The notes: a model not told the origin generated them from the sequence alone. 46,693 bases of DNA from Fluviicoccus keumensis (GCF_004217445.1 NZ_SHKX01000002.1:1-46693), one strand, 5' to 3'; shown: positions 17,715 to 26,513, counted from the first letter of the stretch. Made by a program: numbers and translations.

Positions 17715-19768
17715 ATCCACGCATCCGCTACTGGCTGCTGCTGGCGCTCACGGTGTCCCTGGCGCCGCACCTGACCCGCCTGCCGGGGTGGTTGTCCGCC
17801 GTGCTGGCCTTGTCGCTGCTATGGCGATTGCCGATGGTGGAGGGGCGCATCCCGCTGCCAGGCAAATGGGTGCTGGCCCCGATCCTGCTGGCGGGCACTG
17901 CGGGAATCGGCGCCACCTTTCATACCTGGTTCGGCCCGGAAGCCGGGGTCGCCTTCCTGATCTTCTGCCTGGCGATGAAGTTGCTGGAATACCGCAACGA
18001 CCGCGATTACTACATCCTGATGGTGCTGTCCTTGTTTGTGCTGGCGACGGCCTTCCTGTTCGAACAGGGGCTGTTTGCTTCCGCGTATTGCCTGCTGGCC
18101 ATGCTGGTGGTGACCATGGCGCTGGTGGTGAATAACCTGCGCGACATTCCGGCACAGGTTGGCTTGCGGAAGGCGATGGTCATGTTGGGACAGGCCGTGC
18201 CGCTGATGCTGATCCTGTTCATGTTCTTTCCCCGTCTGCCGCCGTTATGGACGATGAAGTTGTCCGCGGGTAGCGGCAAGATCGGCATGTCGGACTCGAT
18301 GTCTCCCGGTGACATGGTCAGCCTGGGGCGTTCCACCGAACTGGCGTTCCGGGTGGAGTTCCCCGATCACAATCCGCCGCCCAAGAATGAAATGTACTGG
18401 CGCGGCCTGACCTTCAGTCATTTTGACGGCAAGACCTGGCGCCCCAGCACGGATGCCCGCATGGCCAATGGCGGAACAGTCGCCTGGAGTCAGGTCGAGT
18501 TCCCCTACTGGGTGCAGGAAAGCATCAAGATCCGCAGCCTGAACCCGCTGCATTACCGGGTCATCATGGAGGCCAGTGACAAGCCCTGGCTCTATTCGCT
18601 GGTGGTTTCCACCGGGCGGGTGCAGGATATTGGCCTTACCCGCGATTTCATGTTGCTGAGCCGCGACCCGGTCTTCCAGCGGCTGACCTATGAAGCGGAC
18701 CGGTATGATGTGGTGGCGCTGGATCCGGTGCTGCCTGAATGGTTGCTGCGCGAAAACCTGCAATTGCCCGCGTTGGGAAACCCGACAGCAAGGCAGATGG
18801 CGAAGCAATGGCGTCAGCACTATGGCAGTGAACGGGAATACATTAACGCCATTCTGCGCTGGTACCGCAATTCGCCGTTCACCTATACGCTGGATCCGCC
18901 GCCGTTGGGTAATAACCGTATTGATGACTTCCTGTTCCGGACCAAGCGCGGTTTCTGCGAGCATTATGCGTCGTCGTTCACCTTCCTGCTGCGCGCGGGC
19001 GGCGTTCCGGCGCGCGTGGTGGCCGGCTATCAGGGCGGCGAACCCAGCCCGACCGGCGACTCCTGGGAAATCCGCCAGATGGACGCGCATGCCTGGGTTG
19101 AGGCCTGGCTGCCGGATCGTGGCTGGGTGCAGTTCGATCCGACCTCTGCGGTTGCGCCTACCCGGATCGAGCAGGGGATGAATGCCGTTGCCGATAACCA
19201 GGCGATGTGGGGCAATTCCGCCATGAGCGCGGTGCGTTTCAACAATTACCGCCTGCTCGGCAAGCTGCGCAACATGGTGGACTATCTGAATTACCGCTGG
19301 CAGCGCGATGTGGTGGGTTATGACACGCACAGTCAGGAAGAGTTTCTCTATCACCTGCTGGGCAATTCCTCCATGTGGCGGCAACTGGGCGTCATGTTCG
19401 GGGCGTTGGTGGCCGTGGCGTTGCTGTTGGCCGCGTGGACCATCGTGCGTCACCGTCGTCCGGTGGACCCGGCCGATGCGCTGGTGTTGAAGCTTTCAGC
19501 CCGCTGGGCGCGGCGGGGCTTGCAGCGTCATCCGGGTGAAGGCGTGCTGGCGTGGATGGCGCGTGTCGGCGTCGCCCAGCCGCAGTGGGAAGCGCACGCA
19601 AAAGCCTTTGCCGCCGAGTATGAACGGCTGCGTTATGCCCCCAGGAATGCGGGAGATGCAGTGTCGGTGCGGCAACTTGCCCAATTAATGCGCACATGGC
19701 CCGCGTATCGACCACAAAAGACGCAATTGGTTGAAGTTTCTGTTGCTGAAGGAAAAGATTCCCCCTAA
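17711..19768 (+). CDS. tgpA: TgpA-type membrane transglutaminase-like protein
   Basis: 685 residues: an N-terminal DUF3488 block of several membrane helices, a periplasmic transglutaminase-like domain and another hydrophobic segment near residue 570 (VMFGALVAVALLLAAWTIV). The triad is intact, with Cys416 in RGFCEHYASSF, His460 in MDAHAWVEAW and Asp476 in VQFDPTSAV. P. aeruginosa TgpA is essential and has the same architecture and the same moxR-DUF58 neighbours. The start overlaps the DUF58 stop (ATGA at 17711-17714). The 3' end of the coding region contains the promoter for the downstream tRNA. Confidence 0.92.
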   Translation: MNPRIRYWLLLALTVSLAPHLTRLPGWLSAVLALSLLWRLPMVEGRIPLPGKWVLAPILLAGTAGIGATFHTWFGPEAGVAFLIFCLAMKLLEYRNDRDYYILMVLSLFVLATAFLFEQGLFASAYCLLAMLVVTMALVVNNLRDIPAQVGLRKAMVMLGQAVPLMLILFMFFPRLPPLWTMKLSAGSGKIGMSDSMSPGDMVSLGRSTELAFRVEFPDHNPPPKNEMYWRGLTFSHFDGKTWRPSTDARMANGGTVAWSQVEFPYWVQESIKIRSLNPLHYRVIMEASDKPWLYSLVVSTGRVQDIGLTRDFMLLSRDPVFQRLTYEADRYDVVALDPVLPEWLLRENLQLPALGNPTARQMAKQWRQHYGSEREYINAILRWYRNSPFTYTLDPPPLGNNRIDDFLFRTKRGFCEHYASSFTFLLRAGGVPARVVAGYQGGEPSPTGDSWEIRQMDAHAWVEAWLPDRGWVQFDPTSAVAPTRIEQGMNAVADNQAMWGNSAMSAVRFNNYRLLGKLRNMVDYLNYRWQRDVVGYDTHSQEEFLYHLLGNSSMWRQLGVMFGALVAVALLLAAWTIVRHRRPVDPADALVLKLSARWARRGLQRHPGEGVLAWMARVGVAQPQWEAHAKAFAAEYERLRYAPRNAGDAVSVRQLAQLMRTWPAYRPQKTQLVEVSVAEGKDSP

Positions 19769-19771
19769 TAT
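19743..19771 (+). promoter_or_regulatory. tRNA-Val promoter inside the end of tgpA
   Basis: TTGCTG (19743-19748), a 17-bp spacer and TAATAT (19766-19771) form a near-consensus promoter, followed by a GC-rich discriminator ACGCCCC typical of stable-RNA promoters. The predicted start near 19778 is about 9 bp before the mature tRNA. Confidence 0.75.
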
Positions 19772-19786
19772 ACGCCCCACAGAAAC

Positions 19787-19863
19787 AGACGCATAGCTCA
19801 GCTGGTTAGAGCACCACCTTGACATGGTGGGGGTCGCTGGTTCGAGTCCAGTTGCGTCTACCA
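19787..19863 (+). tRNA. tRNA-Val, anticodon GAC
   Basis: A full cloverleaf can be drawn. The acceptor stem AGACGCA (19787-19793) pairs with TGCGTCT (19853-19859). The D arm is GCTCAGCTGGTTAGAGC. The anticodon stem CCACC/GGTGG encloses anticodon GAC at 19821-19823. The T arm is CTGGTTCGAGTCCAG. The discriminator A is followed by an encoded CCA (19861-19863). GAC reads Val codons GUC and GUU. Confidence 0.97.
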
Positions 19864-19870
19864 TCTTCGG

Positions 19871-19910
19871 AAAAGCCCCTTGAGCCCAAAAGCCAAGGGG
19901 CTTTTTCTTT
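19871..19910 (+). terminator. Rho-independent terminator of tRNA-Val
   Basis: AAAAGCCCCTTG (19871-19882) pairs with CAAGGGGCTTTTT (19894-19906) across an 11-nt loop and runs into a T-rich tail, 8 bp after the tRNA end. Confidence 0.92.
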
Positions 19911-20025
19911 GGCGACCATTTCAGCGCCGTGATTTCCCCTTCATCCAAAATCAAACAATATCCGCTAGAGGCGCAACCCCCTCTGCGCCTATGCTGTCAG
20001 CACTCCCGACATTACGGATATCCTG

Positions 20026-20994
20026 ATGAGCCTCGACAAAACCCGCCTCCGTCACTGGCTGGAAAGCGGCGTCCTGCCCCCGGAACACCTGGATACCGCT
20101 TTCGGCATTGCCGGTATAGAACCCACGCCGGCCCAGTGGCGTCGCTTCCTGGAACGCTTCCTGCTGTTCAATGCCGGTGCGTTGCTGCTGGCCAGCGTCG
20201 CTTTCTTTTTTGCCGCCAACTGGGATGCCTTGGGCCGTTTCGCGCGCTTTGGCCTGATTGAACTGGGTCTGGCGCTGAGTCTGGCGGCGGCGTGGCTGCG
20301 CTTTGACCGGCCCGCCGGGAAAATGGCCCTGACTGCCGCCGGGGTGCTCACCGGCGTCTTGTTGGCCTATTTCGGGCAAACCTACCAGACCGGTGCGGAT
20401 ACCTGGCAGTTGTTTGCAACCTGGGCGGGCCTGATTCTGCCCCTGGCCCTGTTGGGGCGCGCCGCGTCGCTATGGTTGTTGCTGGCGGTGCTGGTGAATG
20501 TCGCCGTACCCTTGTATTACGGCAGCGGCGGCGTGCTGTCGGGCTGGTTTGCGCGCGGTGACGAGCCGGTCTGGTTGCTGTTCCTGCTGAACAACGCCGG
20601 TTTGGCGTTATGGGAATGGAAAACCCGCCAAGTGGACTGGTTGCCGGGCCGTTCCGGCCCCCGTTTGCTGGCGTTGGCGGGTGGAGCGGCGGTCAGCCTG
20701 CAGACGCTGGAAAAGGTGCTGAATCCGGATATGGGCCTGTTGCCGGTGCTGACGGTCTATCTGGCCTGGGCGGGTGCGATATTGGCCGTTTACCGCTATC
20801 GGCTGCACGATCTGTTCATGCTGGCCGGAATGGTGTTTTCGGTGATGGTGGTCAGCACATCGGCGTTGGGCAAGTACTTGTTTCACGGCGACGGATTATT
20901 CGCGTTTCTCACCATGAGCCTGTGGATGATGGTGTGCTCCGCCGCGGCGGTACGCTGGTTGAAGGCGGTTTTCCGGGAGGTTCCCCATGAATGA
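20026..20994 (+). CDS. DUF2157 multi-pass membrane protein
   Basis: A 322-residue inner-membrane protein of the DUF2157 family. The cytosolic N-terminus (about 50 residues) is followed by LLFNAGALLLASVAFFFAANW and about eight further hydrophobic helices. Function is unknown. It overlaps the next gene by 8 nt and forms a three-gene set with DUF4401 and GDYXXLXY proteins, a grouping that recurs in many bacteria. A small inverted repeat, AGGCGCA/TGCGCCT (19969-19990), lies upstream. No strong ribosome-binding site is seen for this ATG. Confidence 0.87.
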   Translation: MSLDKTRLRHWLESGVLPPEHLDTAFGIAGIEPTPAQWRRFLERFLLFNAGALLLASVAFFFAANWDALGRFARFGLIELGLALSLAAAWLRFDRPAGKMALTAAGVLTGVLLAYFGQTYQTGADTWQLFATWAGLILPLALLGRAASLWLLLAVLVNVAVPLYYGSGGVLSGWFARGDEPVWLLFLLNNAGLALWEWKTRQVDWLPGRSGPRLLALAGGAAVSLQTLEKVLNPDMGLLPVLTVYLAWAGAILAVYRYRLHDLFMLAGMVFSVMVVSTSALGKYLFHGDGLFAFLTMSLWMMVCSAAAVRWLKAVFREVPHE

Positions 20995-22048
20995 CGGTCG
21001 GGAATTGTGGGAGCGCCTGCGTGCGGCGGGCGTGGTTCAAGGCGAGATGCCGTCGGAAGAGCGGCCGGCCCCTTGGTATGTGCGGGCGGTGCAGGGCCTG
21101 TCCGGCTGGCTAGCGGCGGTCTGCCTGCTGATTTTTCTGGGAACCTTGTTTCACGATTTGTTCCGTCAGTCCGGGTCGCTGCTGGCGTTGGGCGGCTTGC
21201 TGACGGCGCTGGCCGCCGCGTTGCTGCATCGGCCATCCGGCTCCGACTTCCGGGCGCAGTTCGGGCTGGTATTCAGTCTGGCCGGGCAGGTGATGCTGCT
21301 GGGCGGTTTCAAGGATTATTGGGACACAAGCGTGTTCTGGCTGTTGTGGGCGGGTTTGCAGGTGGTGCTGGTGCTCCGGATTCCCTTGCCGGTACACCGT
21401 TTCATCAGCGCCATGGCGGTGATTTATGCGCTGACGTTCGCTTCCGCCCATACGCCCCTGCTGTGGCTGGTGTCGGGATGCTTGTCGGCGGCGTTGGCCT
21501 GGGTGATGCTCACGGAAAATCACCGGATGGCAAAGGCGGCCATCTGGAGCCCGGTAACAGCCGCCATCGCCATTGCGCTTTTGCAGACGTATGGTCTGGC
21601 TTTGCTGGGGCCGACCTTGCTGGCGGAAATGCTGCGTCATCAGGAGGTGCAGCCGCCGACGGTGTTCTTGCGCAACCTGAATGAGGCGTTGGTGGCGCTG
21701 GTCTGGATGGGGACGGCGGGTTGGTTGCTGCATCAGCGGGCAGCGATGATGTCGGCGCGCATGCGCGGATTGGCCTGGGCGGGAATCGTGGCAGTCGCCC
21801 TGTGGTCGACGCAGGCCCAGGGGTTGACGGTGGCCTGGCTGATGCTGGTGCTGGGTTTCGCCCGTTCAAACCCGGTGCTGGCGGGATTGGGCACCACCGT
21901 GTTCTGGGGTTTCCTGTTTCGCTACTACTACCTGATGCAAACCCCGTTATTGACCAAGTCGGCGATTCTGGGGGGCGGGGGGCTGGTGTTCCTGCTGGCC
22001 TATGCGGTCTTGCACTGGCTGGGCCGGGAGGATGAACGCCATGCGTAG
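20987..22048 (+). CDS. DUF4401 multi-pass membrane protein
   Basis: 353 residues with about ten hydrophobic helices after a short cytosolic start; matches the DUF4401 family, the usual companion of DUF2157. GGGAGG a few bases before the ATG supports the start, which overlaps the upstream gene. Function is unknown; it probably forms a membrane complex with its two neighbours. It overlaps the downstream gene by 8 nt. Confidence 0.85.
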   Translation: MNDGRELWERLRAAGVVQGEMPSEERPAPWYVRAVQGLSGWLAAVCLLIFLGTLFHDLFRQSGSLLALGGLLTALAAALLHRPSGSDFRAQFGLVFSLAGQVMLLGGFKDYWDTSVFWLLWAGLQVVLVLRIPLPVHRFISAMAVIYALTFASAHTPLLWLVSGCLSAALAWVMLTENHRMAKAAIWSPVTAAIAIALLQTYGLALLGPTLLAEMLRHQEVQPPTVFLRNLNEALVALVWMGTAGWLLHQRAAMMSARMRGLAWAGIVAVALWSTQAQGLTVAWLMLVLGFARSNPVLAGLGTTVFWGFLFRYYYLMQTPLLTKSAILGGGGLVFLLAYAVLHWLGREDERHA

Positions 22049-22541
22049 AGGATTGATGGCGGTTTTCGGGATATTGATCCTGCTGCTGGTGAATCAGGCG
22101 GTGCTGGACAAGGAACGGCAGCTGCGAGACGGCGCATGGGTGTTGCTGCCGTTGGCGCCGGTGGACCCGCGATCCTTGATGCAGGGAGATTACATGCGCC
22201 TGCGCTATGCGCTGGAACGTGAACTGATGCAAACGCGCTCCGGCGCGCAACGTGATACGGACGACGGTTTCCTGCTGGTGCAGCTGGATGAGCATGCGGT
22301 GGCGACCTTGAAACAGGTAGAGCGGACACGTCCCGACACGCTGCGTCCGGGCGAGCTGGCCCTGCAATACCGGGTCCGGCGCGGTCAGTTGAAACTGGCC
22401 AGCAATGCCTATTTCTTTCCTGAAGGACAGGCGGCGGTATTTCAGCCGGCGCGTTACGGGGAGTTTCGCGTGAATGAAGCCGGCGGCTTGCTGCTGACGG
22501 GGCTTTACGATGCCGGATATCGGCGGCTGGGAACGCGCTAG
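22041..22541 (+). CDS. GDYXXLXY domain protein, membrane-anchored
   Basis: A 166-residue protein with one N-terminal membrane helix (LMAVFGILILLLVNQAVL) and the family-defining motif GDYMRLRY. It is the third member of the DUF2157-DUF4401-GDYXXLXY set; function is unknown. I chose ATG 22041 because GGAGGA at 22027-22032 gives 8-nt spacing; an ATG at 22032 would overlap that site. The stop codon overlaps the stop of the convergent CarS-like gene in a shared CTAG (22538-22541), with no terminator between them. Confidence 0.85.
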   Translation: MRRGLMAVFGILILLLVNQAVLDKERQLRDGAWVLLPLAPVDPRSLMQGDYMRLRYALERELMQTRSGAQRDTDDGFLLVQLDEHAVATLKQVERTRPDTLRPGELALQYRVRRGQLKLASNAYFFPEGQAAVFQPARYGEFRVNEAGGLLLTGLYDAGYRRLGTR

Positions 22542-23098
22542 ACCGCCGATTTCTTCAGGCGCGCCCAGAACAGCAGGCGTTTGACCAGCAGTGCGGTCAG
22601 CGGAAAGGACAGTACGAAAGCGGTGAATACGCTCCACGACGTTGGCAGGAACAACAGGTAGGCCAGCGCTACGCCAATGCCGGAATCGAGTTGATCCAGC
22701 AGGATGAACAGGTATTTGGCCCGGTTCGGCGTGGCGCCCGGCGCGATGCCCAGACGGCGCTTGAGGAAGGAGTTGGGCAGCTCCGCCAGCACATACCCCA
22801 GCCCGGCCACGATCCCGGCCAGCCACAGCGCATTGCCGTGCAACGGCGATCGTGCCTGCAACAGCCACTCCAGCGGCCATAACAGGATGGCGCCGAAGGC
22901 GGTCAGCAGGGGAACGGCAATGATGCCGCGCCAGGTCTTGTTCGCGCCAAACAGCGGTTGATGCACCGGAATGCACAAAGATGGCCACAGGTTGCGTGTC
23001 ACCACCACCATGTGCAGCACCCCGCCGACAATCACCGGCAGTTGCAGATACCAGGCGGTCAGCAGTGCGTCAAACAAGGGGGATGCGTCCGGAAACAT
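22538..23098 (-). CDS. CarS-like CTP transferase (CDP-archaeol synthase family)
   Basis: A 186-residue integral membrane protein of the CarS / phosphatidate-cytidylyltransferase-like group. It has the FGANKTWRG motif (residues 50-58), close to the FGxNKTW motif of archaeal CDP-archaeol synthase, and ends with the conserved acidic stretch DQLDSGIG between helices. In archaea CarS activates an ether lipid with CTP for head-group addition. Here it overlaps a CDP-alcohol phosphatidyltransferase by 29 nt, which is exactly the enzyme that would use its product. What lipid it activates is unknown. It is the last gene of the ten-gene minus-strand cluster. Confidence 0.82.
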   Translation of the reverse strand: MFPDASPLFDALLTAWYLQLPVIVGGVLHMVVVTRNLWPSLCIPVHQPLFGANKTWRGIIAVPLLTAFGAILLWPLEWLLQARSPLHGNALWLAGIVAGLGYVLAELPNSFLKRRLGIAPGATPNRAKYLFILLDQLDSGIGVALAYLLFLPTSWSVFTAFVLSFPLTALLVKRLLFWARLKKSAV

Positions 23099-23702
23099 GC
23101 AGCACCAGGAAAATGGCGGCGCCGCCGAGCGTAATGGCCAGAATTTGCCATAGCTTCGTGAACTTGAAGAAAGGACGGCGCAGCAGCATGTTGTGGCTGA
23201 AGGAAAGCAGCACCAGCGTCATCAGCCCGTTCAGCCACAGGGCGGGAAGGGTAAAGTCGGCCAGCAGGAATCCGGCCAGCAACAGTACGCTCCAGAACAC
23301 CGGCATGCCCAGATAGGCCAGTCCGCCGGTCTCTTCCTGGATGTTGCCGATATCGTTGAATACCGCCAGCCGCACGCAGCCGCTGGCCACCATGATCAGG
23401 ATCGGGATCGACCAGAAGCCGTCCATGCCGTGGGTGTAGAGAATGAAGGCGGGGGTGACCAGGTAAATCAGGACGTCCATGAAACCGTCCAGATAGCGTC
23501 CGAAGGGGCGCTCCAGCCGGTACTTGCGCGCCAGCATGCCGTCCAGCGCGTCGCCCAGCATGGCGATGAACAGCAGCGCGGCGGCCAGATAGAACTGCCC
23601 CTTGAGCGCCAGCGCCAGCGCGCCCAGGCTGGTGACAACGCCGCTGAGCGTCAGGCAATCGACAGGGTTCAGCCTGATGATGTAACGATCGCTGTGTTTC
23701 AT
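23070..23702 (-). CDS. CDP-alcohol phosphatidyltransferase family protein
   Basis: A 210-residue membrane enzyme with the complete CDP-alcohol phosphotransferase signature: D51-xx-D54-G55-xx-A58-R59-x8-G68-xxx-D72-xxx-D76, the metal-binding and catalytic site. It displaces CMP from a CDP-lipid with an alcohol such as serine, inositol or glycerol phosphate; the alcohol cannot be deduced. The frame extends to 23747, but ATG 23702 overlaps the stop of the acyl ligase gene (ATGA), so I prefer it. Its overlap with the CarS-like gene suggests a two-step head-group module, as for archaetidylserine synthesis in archaea. Confidence 0.88.
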   Translation of the reverse strand: MKHSDRYIIRLNPVDCLTLSGVVTSLGALALALKGQFYLAAALLFIAMLGDALDGMLARKYRLERPFGRYLDGFMDVLIYLVTPAFILYTHGMDGFWSIPILIMVASGCVRLAVFNDIGNIQEETGGLAYLGMPVFWSVLLLAGFLLADFTLPALWLNGLMTLVLLSFSHNMLLRRPFFKFTKLWQILAITLGGAAIFLVLHVSGRIPLV

Positions 23703-25312
23703 GACAGCTCCAGATCCTGAGGCCGCAACTTGGCTTGCTCCAGCCATTTCCGCAACAGCAGGCGGTCTATCTTGCTGTTATGACGCCCATCGACCGGCAA
23801 CGCGGGAACCGTGGCCCAACTGACCCGGAAAATACCGGATTGTCGCATCAGTTCAACAATGGCGCTCATGTCCAACGGTGTGGCGGAGGCGGACTCCAGC
23901 ACCAGCAGGAGGCGGCCATCCCAGGCAATGGCGGCCGCGCGATGGATGCCGGGCAGGTCATCCAGCTCCTTTTCCAGCGGGTAGGGCCAGATGATGCGGT
24001 CGCCCACCTTGATGCCGTCCTTGATGCGCCCCACCAGCCACAGGCGGCCGCGTTCGTCGATATAACCGGCATCGCCGGTGCGGTGCCAGACCGTACCGTC
24101 GGCGCGGGGAATCTTGCTTTCGCGGGTGGCATCCGGATTGTCGATATAGCCTTTCAATACATGCTTGCCGGAAACCAGCACTTCACCGATGGTCATCGCC
24201 GCACACTGGACGCGCCGTACCTTGGCGTCGTCTTTCAACACCTGTCCTATCGGCACGATGCAGACGGTGGCGGATCGCGCCGGATAACCGACCAGATGGC
24301 CGTCGTGGCTGTCGCCCTCACGCAGGAGTTCGTCCAGCTGCACATCGGCAATGGGTTCCGCCTCGGTAGAGCCGTAGACGCCGACGATATGCGCAGCGGG
24401 AAATACCACCGATAACCGGTTGACCAGTCGGGAGGGCAAGGTCGAACCGCCGATCGCGACCGCCCGGATGCCGGGCAGCTGCACCTGATGGGCAATGGCG
24501 TAGTCGCAAAGATGTTGCATGAAGGCGGGCGCAGCGGACAGACGGGTAACGCCTTCCTGCTGCAGTTGCTTGACCAGTTCCACAGGGTCGAAACGGCCGG
24601 GCGTGGCCAGATCGACCTTCGGCAATACCGTGGTGATACCGCAACAAAGGTTGTGCAGCACCAGCACCGGGAAGCTGGGGCAGTCGATATCATCCGGCTG
24701 GTCCTGCCAGTGTTCGCGGATGGCGTGATGCTGGGCGATCAGGCTGTCATGGGTGCGGTCGGCCCCCTTGGGGACACCGGTGCTGCCGGAAGTGTAGGTG
24801 ATCAGGCCATGGGCGTCTTTGGCGAGCAATTCGATGCGGGGTTCGAAGTGGGTGGGAAGCCAGGTGTTGAAATCCTCGACCCCCAGGGTCTTGCCGTCCA
24901 GCGCCAGGCGTTTCATCCACCACATCGGCGGGAAGAACCACCAGTAACGCAGGATATCGCTTTCACCGATGGCGACCTGCGCGCCGCTCAGGCGGATGGC
25001 GGCGCGGATGCGGCCCGCGCTCATGCCGCGGTCAATCAGTACCGGCACCAGCCCCAGTCCCAGCAACGCCACCATGAGGACATACAGTTCGGCGCGCACC
25101 CGGGACAGCACCAGGACGCGGTCGCCTTTCTTCAGGTCAAGGGCGTCCAGGGCGCGCTGATAGCGGCCGACTTCGTCTTTCAATTGGCCGAAGGTCAGGT
25201 GCTGCTCGGACAGGCATTCCACCCCGCGCATGCGCGGAATCCGCAGGGCGGATTTGTCGGGATGGGTATCCCAGGCGGCGAAGAGGGGCTGGACGAGATT
25301 GCTTCCGCTCAT
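23699..25312 (-). CDS. AMP-forming acyl-CoA synthetase / ligase family protein
   Basis: A 537-residue ANL-superfamily enzyme that should activate a carboxylic acid as an acyl-adenylate. It has the P-loop TYTSGSTGVPKG, the A5-type motif VYGSTEAEPI, the TGD motif (WHRTGDAGYIDERGRLW) and the hinge region GRIKDGIKVGDRIIWP. The last 30 residues hold the usual position of the second catalytic lysine (HNSKIDRLLLRKWL). The YGSTEAEPI motif is reminiscent of OleC-type ligases, but no OleA, OleB or OleD is nearby. Both ends overlap neighbouring genes by 4 nt, so it is part of the coupled operon. Substrate unknown. Confidence 0.87.
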   Translation of the reverse strand: MSGSNLVQPLFAAWDTHPDKSALRIPRMRGVECLSEQHLTFGQLKDEVGRYQRALDALDLKKGDRVLVLSRVRAELYVLMVALLGLGLVPVLIDRGMSAGRIRAAIRLSGAQVAIGESDILRYWWFFPPMWWMKRLALDGKTLGVEDFNTWLPTHFEPRIELLAKDAHGLITYTSGSTGVPKGADRTHDSLIAQHHAIREHWQDQPDDIDCPSFPVLVLHNLCCGITTVLPKVDLATPGRFDPVELVKQLQQEGVTRLSAAPAFMQHLCDYAIAHQVQLPGIRAVAIGGSTLPSRLVNRLSVVFPAAHIVGVYGSTEAEPIADVQLDELLREGDSHDGHLVGYPARSATVCIVPIGQVLKDDAKVRRVQCAAMTIGEVLVSGKHVLKGYIDNPDATRESKIPRADGTVWHRTGDAGYIDERGRLWLVGRIKDGIKVGDRIIWPYPLEKELDDLPGIHRAAAIAWDGRLLLVLESASATPLDMSAIVELMRQSGIFRVSWATVPALPVDGRHNSKIDRLLLRKWLEQAKLRPQDLELS

Positions 25313-26421
25313 AAAGGGGTTCCAAACAACGCATAATGATGATGCCGGGCAGTCCCGTGTCGCGCGGCAAAGTTGAGCGAGGCGTTATCCTCGCGCACCA
25401 GCGCGCCGGCTATTTCATCATACACACCTTCCGCCCTCAACGTCAGTTCGCAACTCATGGCGGTAAAAAGACCGAACGTCCGGAAATCGGGATGGACGCC
25501 GCCGGTTTTCGCCAGCGCCAGACGCGGTTGCGGCAGCAGCGCGGCGCAGGAATCGTAGTCAACGAGCGCGGTGGGAAGGGGGGCAGGCAATGTTTGGCGC
25601 ATCAGCGGCCCGTAATCCGGATAAACCAGGAAGAACCCGGCGATGCGTCCGTCCAGGCTTTCCGCCAGCACCGAGGTTTGCGGACAGAACTTGCGGGCAA
25701 AGTCGGGTCCGCAAACCTGCCGGAAGGTTTCCAGGGAAATCGGGGTATAGGCGAAGTTGGCCCCGAATACCTGACCGACAAAACCGTACAGCTCGTCCAG
25801 GTGATCAACCCAGTAGTCGGCGGTCATCGGCTTGAAGCGGATGGCCTGTTCCAGCTGCGGTTTGACGCGCAGGTAGTCCCGCTTTACCGGCGGGATGATC
25901 TCGTCCACCTTGGCGAAAGTGGAAATATAACGGTAGCGGATATCCAGCCCGAGTTGTTCCAGCAACACCGGGTAGTAATCGGGGTTCCACGGCTCGCCGG
26001 GAAACGCACCGTGCTCAAAACCGTCCAGCCGTACCCGGTTCGCGCCGAAGGTGGTGAAGTTGATCGGACCATACAGGCGGGTCGCGCCGTGCACGCGCGC
26101 CCAGGACTTCAGTTCGTCAAAAAGTTGAAGATTGGCTTCCAACTCATTGATTGTTTCCCAGAAACCGAAGAAAGCGGCCTGTTCGCCATCCACCAGCTGG
26201 CCCGGCACCACGAACCCCGCCAGCCGCGCCTTACCGGGAACCACGCCGACCCAGGCCTGGCCCTCGTCGAACCACGGATTAAGGGCACTGAATTGCTGCC
26301 GCACCGAAGCCGGGTCCTCGCCCAGCCAGAACGGGTCGTTGGCGTAGATCCGCGCGGGCAGGTCGAGGAAGGCGTCGGGGAGCACAGCGGAAGGATTCCA
26401 CGAAGTCATGATGCCGGTCAT
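25309..26421 (-). CDS. GNAT-superfamily-like protein
   Basis: A 370-residue soluble protein. The middle segment LYGPINFTTFGANRVRLDGF, then PWNPDYYPVLLEQLG, resembles a group of two-lobed GNAT-like N-acyltransferases, and the C-terminal part (SLNFAARHGTARHHHYALFG) looks like the end of a GNAT fold. An acyl-transfer role next to an acyl-activating ligase makes sense but is inferred. ATG 26421 has GGTGA five to six bases upstream; an ATG at 26409 is also in frame. The palindromic element at 26432-26513 ends next to its ribosome-binding site. The stop overlaps the ligase start by 4 nt. Confidence 0.75.
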   Translation of the reverse strand: MTGIMTSWNPSAVLPDAFLDLPARIYANDPFWLGEDPASVRQQFSALNPWFDEGQAWVGVVPGKARLAGFVVPGQLVDGEQAAFFGFWETINELEANLQLFDELKSWARVHGATRLYGPINFTTFGANRVRLDGFEHGAFPGEPWNPDYYPVLLEQLGLDIRYRYISTFAKVDEIIPPVKRDYLRVKPQLEQAIRFKPMTADYWVDHLDELYGFVGQVFGANFAYTPISLETFRQVCGPDFARKFCPQTSVLAESLDGRIAGFFLVYPDYGPLMRQTLPAPLPTALVDYDSCAALLPQPRLALAKTGGVHPDFRTFGLFTAMSCELTLRAEGVYDEIAGALVREDNASLNFAARHGTARHHHYALFGTPL

Positions 26422-26431
26422 TTCGAGTCAC

Positions 26432-26513
26432 CGTAGGGGCGCACTGCGTGCGCCCTCGTCAACGAACACAATATCTGTTTGATTCAAAAGGGTGCACGCC
26501 GTGCGCCCCTACG
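26432..26513. repeat. 82-bp palindromic element (MITE- or REP-like) filling an intercistronic gap
   Basis: The left arm (26432-26455, beginning CGTAGGGGCGCAC) and the right arm (26490-26513, ending GTGCGCCCCTACG) are inverted copies matching at 22 of 24 positions, with a 34-nt AT-richer centre. It ends 5 bp before the stop codon of the dikinase gene and about 10 bp before the GNAT start. In RNA it would form a long hairpin between the two halves of the operon. Confidence 0.85.

Noticed and set aside
19787..19863. tRNA-Val as an integration (att) site
   Set aside because: No integrase, no duplicated tRNA 3' end and no change in composition next to it.
23699..25312. OleC in an olefin (oleABCD) pathway
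   Set aside because: The ligase has an OleC-like motif but no OleA thiolase, OleB hydrolase or OleD reductase is nearby.
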